Source: an uncultured Bacillus sp. (GTDB lineage Bacteria > Bacillota > Bacilli > Bacillales > Cytobacillaceae). From it: a stretch of DNA of 9,002 nucleotides. This document shows positions 5,672 through 9,002 of the stretch, piece after piece. The DNA lies in NCBI GenBank assembly GCA_937902115.1, contig CALGSR010000058.1, forward strand, positions 1-9,002. The letters are read 5' to 3'. How positions within the stretch are numbered: position 1 is the stretch's first letter; each line of letters starts with the position of its first letter. The position numbers and the translations under genes are program-made. The notes beneath the pieces were generated by a model. It worked only from the letters and a program-made list of their open reading frames with translations, was not told where the DNA came from and searched no databases.

Positions 5672-6865
5672 ATGTTTTCAGCTATGCAAAAGGATGGGGA
5701 GATTTTTTGTTTATTTCCCAGACATTCAAGAAAAGTACTGCAGGAAAAAAGGAAGAGTGAGGAATTTTATTGCCCGGAGTGTAAAGAAAAGGTTGTCATG
5801 AAGTTGGGGATGCAGCGAATCGAGCATTTTTCGCATCAGAAGGGTTCATCGTGTACAGAAAGCTATGAAAGGGAATCGAATTATCATATCAATGGAAAAC
5901 TGCAATTATATCAGTGGCTTGAAACGCAAAAACTAAGTCCGGTGCTTGAACCTTATTATCCTTCAATTCGGCAGAGGCCGGATGTAGGTTTTACCGATCA
6001 TTTAAAATCATATGCGCTCGAATTCCAATGTTCGGCAATTCCCCTGGAATTAATGGAAAAAAGGACAAAACAGTACCGTAAAATACAGGCAACTGTTCTA
6101 TGGATCTTAGGAGGGAAGCATATTAAGCAAAAAGGTGAGAGGAAAGTAGCATTAACCAATTTTGATTATTATTTTCTTTCTAAAAATTCCACCGGCTCCT
6201 GGTATTTACCGGCATATTGTCCGGCCTCGAAAATTTTTATCATCTTACACAACCTTATACCCATTTCCACAAAAAATGCATTTGCCCATCTATCCATTAT
6301 TCCTTTACATCAATTTACTTTAGAAAGACTTTTTGCTAAAACGAGCCAACTTCCGTTTAACAGCACAGAGTGGAAAAGAGAGATTCAATACCAAAAGCTA
6401 AATATACAAATGCGGGGCTTTCGGCAGCATCATCTTCTTTTAAAAGAACTGTATCTTTCAGGGTTAAATATTACCCTGCTTCCCCCTTTTATTGGGTTTC
6501 CCGTTCCGAATGCCGTATTAGTGGAGTCAGCACCGCTTATTTGGCAGACCTATTTCTTTATCGATCAATTATTGAAGCGAAAAGCTGGTGACATCATCAC
6601 GATCAATGATATTTTTCAAGGCTATGTTAAACGTCTTGAACGGGGGAGCTTAAAGGAAAGGTCCCTTCCTTTAGCACCCAACTGCAGCCATCTTGTTCCC
6701 TTTATTGAATATCTCGAGGTTCTTGAGAAGGTTCAAGTAATAGAGAGAGTAAATACAAATACTTTTAGAATAAAACAGGTAACAGAAATTCCTCAGCATA
6801 TGGGCCGGCAACAGATATTAGAGGATGAATTTTATCATCAATATGAAGATATTCTTTTTCTCTAA
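5672..6865 (+). CDS. coiA: Competence protein CoiA
   Basis: A 397-residue protein of the CoiA family, which acts in natural transformation after DNA uptake, helping recombination of incoming single strands. Numbered from the ATG at 5672, residues 34-61 form a zinc-finger-like N-terminal module (CPEC at 34-37, HFSH at 52-55, C61). The nuclease-like core follows, with ESNYH at 68-72, RPDV with D104, and LEFQCS with E117 and Q119: the acidic/ExQ pattern of a PD-(D/E)xK-type fold. Past about residue 150 the protein is less conserved and I recognise no further domain. The open frame extends back to 5594, but that ATG sits in the preceding terminator; the strong Shine-Dalgarno favours 5672. I see no convincing ComK box. 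CoiA is functionally linked to mecA just upstream, whose product removes ComK. Confidence 0.9.
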   Translation: MFSAMQKDGEIFCLFPRHSRKVLQEKRKSEEFYCPECKEKVVMKLGMQRIEHFSHQKGSSCTESYERESNYHINGKLQLYQWLETQKLSPVLEPYYPSIRQRPDVGFTDHLKSYALEFQCSAIPLELMEKRTKQYRKIQATVLWILGGKHIKQKGERKVALTNFDYYFLSKNSTGSWYLPAYCPASKIFIILHNLIPISTKNAFAHLSIIPLHQFTLERLFAKTSQLPFNSTEWKREIQYQKLNIQMRGFRQHHLLLKELYLSGLNITLLPPFIGFPVPNAVLVESAPLIWQTYFFIDQLLKRKAGDIITINDIFQGYVKRLERGSLKERSLPLAPNCSHLVPFIEYLEVLEKVQVIERVNTNTFRIKQVTEIPQHMGRQQILEDEFYHQYEDILFL

Positions 6866-6897
6866 GCTTTAATAATGATTGCCAAAGGGGATTATTT

Positions 6898-7119
6898 GTG
6901 TCCAGCTCCAGCGCCTAGCGACTAGTGTACTTCACACTTCCTCCGCAACGATTGCGTCAACACGAACGCGCACATCGGCTCTTCGTGTTTCCTTTATCGC
7001 AAGAAGGGAGTGGATAGAGGAACTTCGACTAAAAACCGCCACGTCCTGTGGCGAACGTCGAAGTCAGCACATCCTGGATAGTCTCTCTGCTTTCGCAAGG
7101 CGCTTCCGCTTTTCTTTTT
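6898..7119. repeat. Structured intergenic repeat element, probably multi-copy
   Basis: This element fills most of the 334-bp gap between coiA and pepF and is clearly more GC-rich than its flanks. It opens TGTCCAGCTCCAGCGCC and closes with GGCGCTTCCGCTTTTC, a layout I recall for dispersed intergenic repeats of Bacillus-group genomes. The ends pair: 6910-6921 with 7093-7104, 12 bp with one mismatch. Inside are hairpins AGTGT/ACACT (6924-6938), CGCAA/TTGCG (6944-6956), AACACGAA/TTCGTGTT (6959-6989), and ACTTCGAC/GTCGAAGT (7022-7064) enclosing CGCCAC/GTGGCG (7037-7053). No transposase or believable protein is encoded. The T-rich tail after the right arm may let it end coiA transcription. Copy number cannot be checked here. 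Confidence 0.65.
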
Positions 7120-7193
7120 AAAAGAAAGGAAATTGCGGTAAACTAGTAGAAAGTAGTAAGAACCCGTTTGGGTACCTAAAGATGGAATGGAGG
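7120..7193 (+). promoter_or_regulatory. pepF: pepF leader region and ribosome-binding site
   Basis: Between the repeat element and the pepF ATG I see no convincing sigma-A promoter. TAAACT at 7139-7144 could be a weak -10 without a matching -35. A small hairpin, ACCC (7162-7165) with GGGT (7170-7173), precedes the Shine-Dalgarno TGGAGG ending at 7193, 6 nt before the ATG at 7200. Confidence 0.4.
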
Positions 7194-7199
7194 ATTTTG

Positions 7200-9002
7200 A
7201 TGGCAAATGAAACGACAGTAAATAAACTTCCTTTAAGGAATGAACTTCCGGTTGAAGATACATGGAGATTGGAAGATATTTTTGCAAGTGATGATGAATG
7301 GGAGAAAGAATTCCAGGAAGTAAAATCATTGATTCCGGGTGTTAAAGAATATGAAGGGAAGCTTGGCGAGAGTGGTGCTACCCTCTATGAAGCATTGCAA
7401 AAGCAGGATCATTTGCTGGAACGATTAGGTAATTTATATGCCTATTCACATATGCGTTATGATCAGGATACAACCAATTCGTTTTATCAAGGTCTTGATG
7501 ATCGAATGAAAAATCTATATTCTCAAGCGGCAAGCAGTCTTGCCTATATCGTGCCTGAAATTTTAGCGATTGATGAAGCAAAATTAAAAGGATTTTTAGC
7601 GCAAAAGCAGGAATTAAAATTATACGAACATTCCCTTGAAGAAATTAATTTACAACGGCCGCATGTATTGACTGCGGAACAGGAGGCATTACTTGCTGAG
7701 GCTTCAGAAGTGTTAGATTCTTCAAGTAATACATTTGGAATGTTAAATAATGCCGATCTGGAATTCCCTTCAATTAAGGATGAGAATGGGGAGATGGTTG
7801 AGGTCACCCATGGCCGCTATAGCCGTTTTCTCGAAAGTGCTGATCGTCGGGTGCGGCATGATGCTTTTAAGGCGGTATATGAAACGTATGGCAATTTCAA
7901 AAATACATTCGCCAGCACATTGAGCGGCAATATTAAAAAGGATAATTTCTTTGCTCGGGTGCGAAATTATTCATCTGCCCGCCATGCGGCACTTGCAGAA
8001 AATAATATCCCTGAAAGTGTGTATGAAAACCTTATCGGTACGGTAAACGACCAATTGCCATTGCTGCACCGTTATGTAAAATTACGTAAAAAGATCCTTG
8101 GTCTTGACGAACTGCATATGTATGATTTATATACACCGTTAGTGAAGGATGTGAAAATGGAAATTCCCTATGAGGAAGCGAAAGAATTCGTTTTAAAGGG
8201 CCTTGCGCCGCTGGGAGAAGAATATAACAATGTTCTCAAGGAAGGCTTTGATAACCGCTGGATTGATATTCATGAGAATAAAGGAAAAAGAAGCGGTGCT
8301 TATTCATCTGGGTCTTATGGTACAAATCCATATATATTGCTAAACTGGCAGAACAATGTGAATAATTTATTTACACTCGTTCATGAACTTGGTCATTCTG
8401 TACACAGCTACTATACAAGAAAAACTCAACCCTATCCATATGGAAATTACTCTATTTTCGTTGCGGAAGTGGCATCTACTTGTAATGAGGCATTGTTAAA
8501 TGATTATTTATTAAAAACAATCGATGATGAGCAAAAACGAATTTACCTGTTGAATCATTATTTAGAGGGTTTTAGAGGGACGGTGTTCAGACAAACGATG
8601 TTTGCCGAATTTGAACATCTAATTCATCAAAAAGCGCAAAATAATGAGGCCTTAACAGCAGAAGCACTGACAAAGGATTATTATGAATTAAACAAAAAAT
8701 ATTATGGGAATGAGATTACCGTAGATGAAGAAATTGGTTTAGAATGGTCAAGAATTCCTCATTTCTATTATAATTATTATGTGTACCAGTATGCGACTGG
8801 ATTTAGTGCGGCTACGGCATTGAGAAATGGGATCCTGACTGAAGGACAGCCAGCAGTGGATCGTTATATTGATTTCCTCAAAGCAGGAAGCTCTGATTAT
8901 CCAATTGAGGTATTAAAAAAGGCCGGCGTAGATATGACAAGTAAAAAGCCAATTGAAGATGCCTGCAAAGTATTTGCTGAAAAACTGACAGAACTTGAAC
9001 AA
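7200..9002 (+). CDS. pepF: Oligoendopeptidase F, M3 family (3' end beyond window)
   Basis: The frame is open from the ATG at 7200 to the window edge, 601 codons with no stop. Oligoendopeptidase F is a cytoplasmic zinc metallopeptidase of family M3 that cleaves short peptides. The zinc site is plain: HELGH with H395, E396 and H399, and the third ligand E423 in FVAEVAST, followed by CNEALL. The RIPHFYYNYYVYQYATG block at 518-534 carries the conserved His/Tyr cluster that shapes the active site in this family. The N-terminal part (LPVEDTWRLEDIFASDDEW) is also typical. The family is about 600 residues long and the visible end, EKLTELEQ, resembles its usual C-terminus, so only a few residues are probably missing. 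The start is fixed by TGGAGG 6 nt upstream. In Bacillus subtilis pepF also follows coiA. Confidence 0.96.
   Translation, partial: MANETTVNKLPLRNELPVEDTWRLEDIFASDDEWEKEFQEVKSLIPGVKEYEGKLGESGATLYEALQKQDHLLERLGNLYAYSHMRYDQDTTNSFYQGLDDRMKNLYSQAASSLAYIVPEILAIDEAKLKGFLAQKQELKLYEHSLEEINLQRPHVLTAEQEALLAEASEVLDSSSNTFGMLNNADLEFPSIKDENGEMVEVTHGRYSRFLESADRRVRHDAFKAVYETYGNFKNTFASTLSGNIKKDNFFARVRNYSSARHAALAENNIPESVYENLIGTVNDQLPLLHRYVKLRKKILGLDELHMYDLYTPLVKDVKMEIPYEEAKEFVLKGLAPLGEEYNNVLKEGFDNRWIDIHENKGKRSGAYSSGSYGTNPYILLNWQNNVNNLFTLVHELGHSVHSYYTRKTQPYPYGNYSIFVAEVASTCNEALLNDYLLKTIDDEQKRIYLLNHYLEGFRGTVFRQTMFAEFEHLIHQKAQNNEALTAEALTKDYYELNKKYYGNEITVDEEIGLEWSRIPHFYYNYYVYQYATGFSAATALRNGILTEGQPAVDRYIDFLKAGSSDYPIEVLKKAGVDMTSKKPIEDACKVFAEKLTELEQ

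Noticed and set aside
6879..7121. 80-codon + strand open frame in the coiA-pepF gap
   Set aside because: It lies almost wholly in the structured repeat, has no Shine-Dalgarno, and its Arg/Ser-rich product follows from the palindromic GC-rich sequence.
6994..7329. 111-codon - strand open frame across the pepF start
   Set aside because: It overlaps the repeat and the well-supported 5' end of pepF, and shows no family resemblance.
8997..9002. pepF as a truncated pseudogene
   Set aside because: The frame is uninterrupted, all zinc ligands are present and the length already matches the family; the stop codon simply lies beyond the window.

Overview
The window looks like chromosomal DNA of a low-GC Gram-positive bacterium of the Bacillus group. 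The protein sequences (MecA, CoiA, PepF, a Bacillus-type cardiolipin synthase), the purine-rich Shine-Dalgarno sequences and the short GC hairpins followed by T-runs all point there. No species can be named from this sequence alone.

Layout. Positions 1-50 hold a hairpin terminator for a + strand gene outside the window. A tungsten-type aldehyde ferredoxin oxidoreductase gene (56-1864, - strand) is read divergently from a ThiF/MoeB-like E1 enzyme gene (2064-3095, + strand). The 199-bp region between them contains candidate promoters for both and a set of 10-bp direct repeats. A 246-bp gap with a compound palindrome and candidate promoters leads to mecA (3342-4001), then a strong terminator, cls (4051-5565), another strong terminator, and coiA (real start 5672, end 6865). 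A 334-bp gap follows, mostly filled by a GC-richer, highly structured element that looks like a dispersed intergenic repeat. The last gene is pepF (from 7200), which is still open at the window end but lacks at most a few residues.

How the genes fit together. mecA, coiA and pepF form the conserved Bacillus neighbourhood linked to competence control, processing of incoming DNA and oligopeptide turnover; cls is a membrane-lipid gene lying between them. The oxidoreductase/E1 pair looks like an accessory metabolic module beside this conserved block. By analogy with pterin-cofactor pathways, the E1 protein would activate a small MoaD-like sulfur carrier, so that a tungsto- or molybdopterin can be made for the oxidoreductase. 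No MoaD, ferredoxin or electron-transfer subunit is encoded here, so that link is inference.

The most interesting points are the oxidoreductase/E1 pair with its repeat-bearing divergent promoter region, the possible two-state hairpin over the mecA ribosome-binding site, and the structured repeat before pepF. I saw no clearly new defence system, CRISPR array, transposase, tRNA or rRNA.
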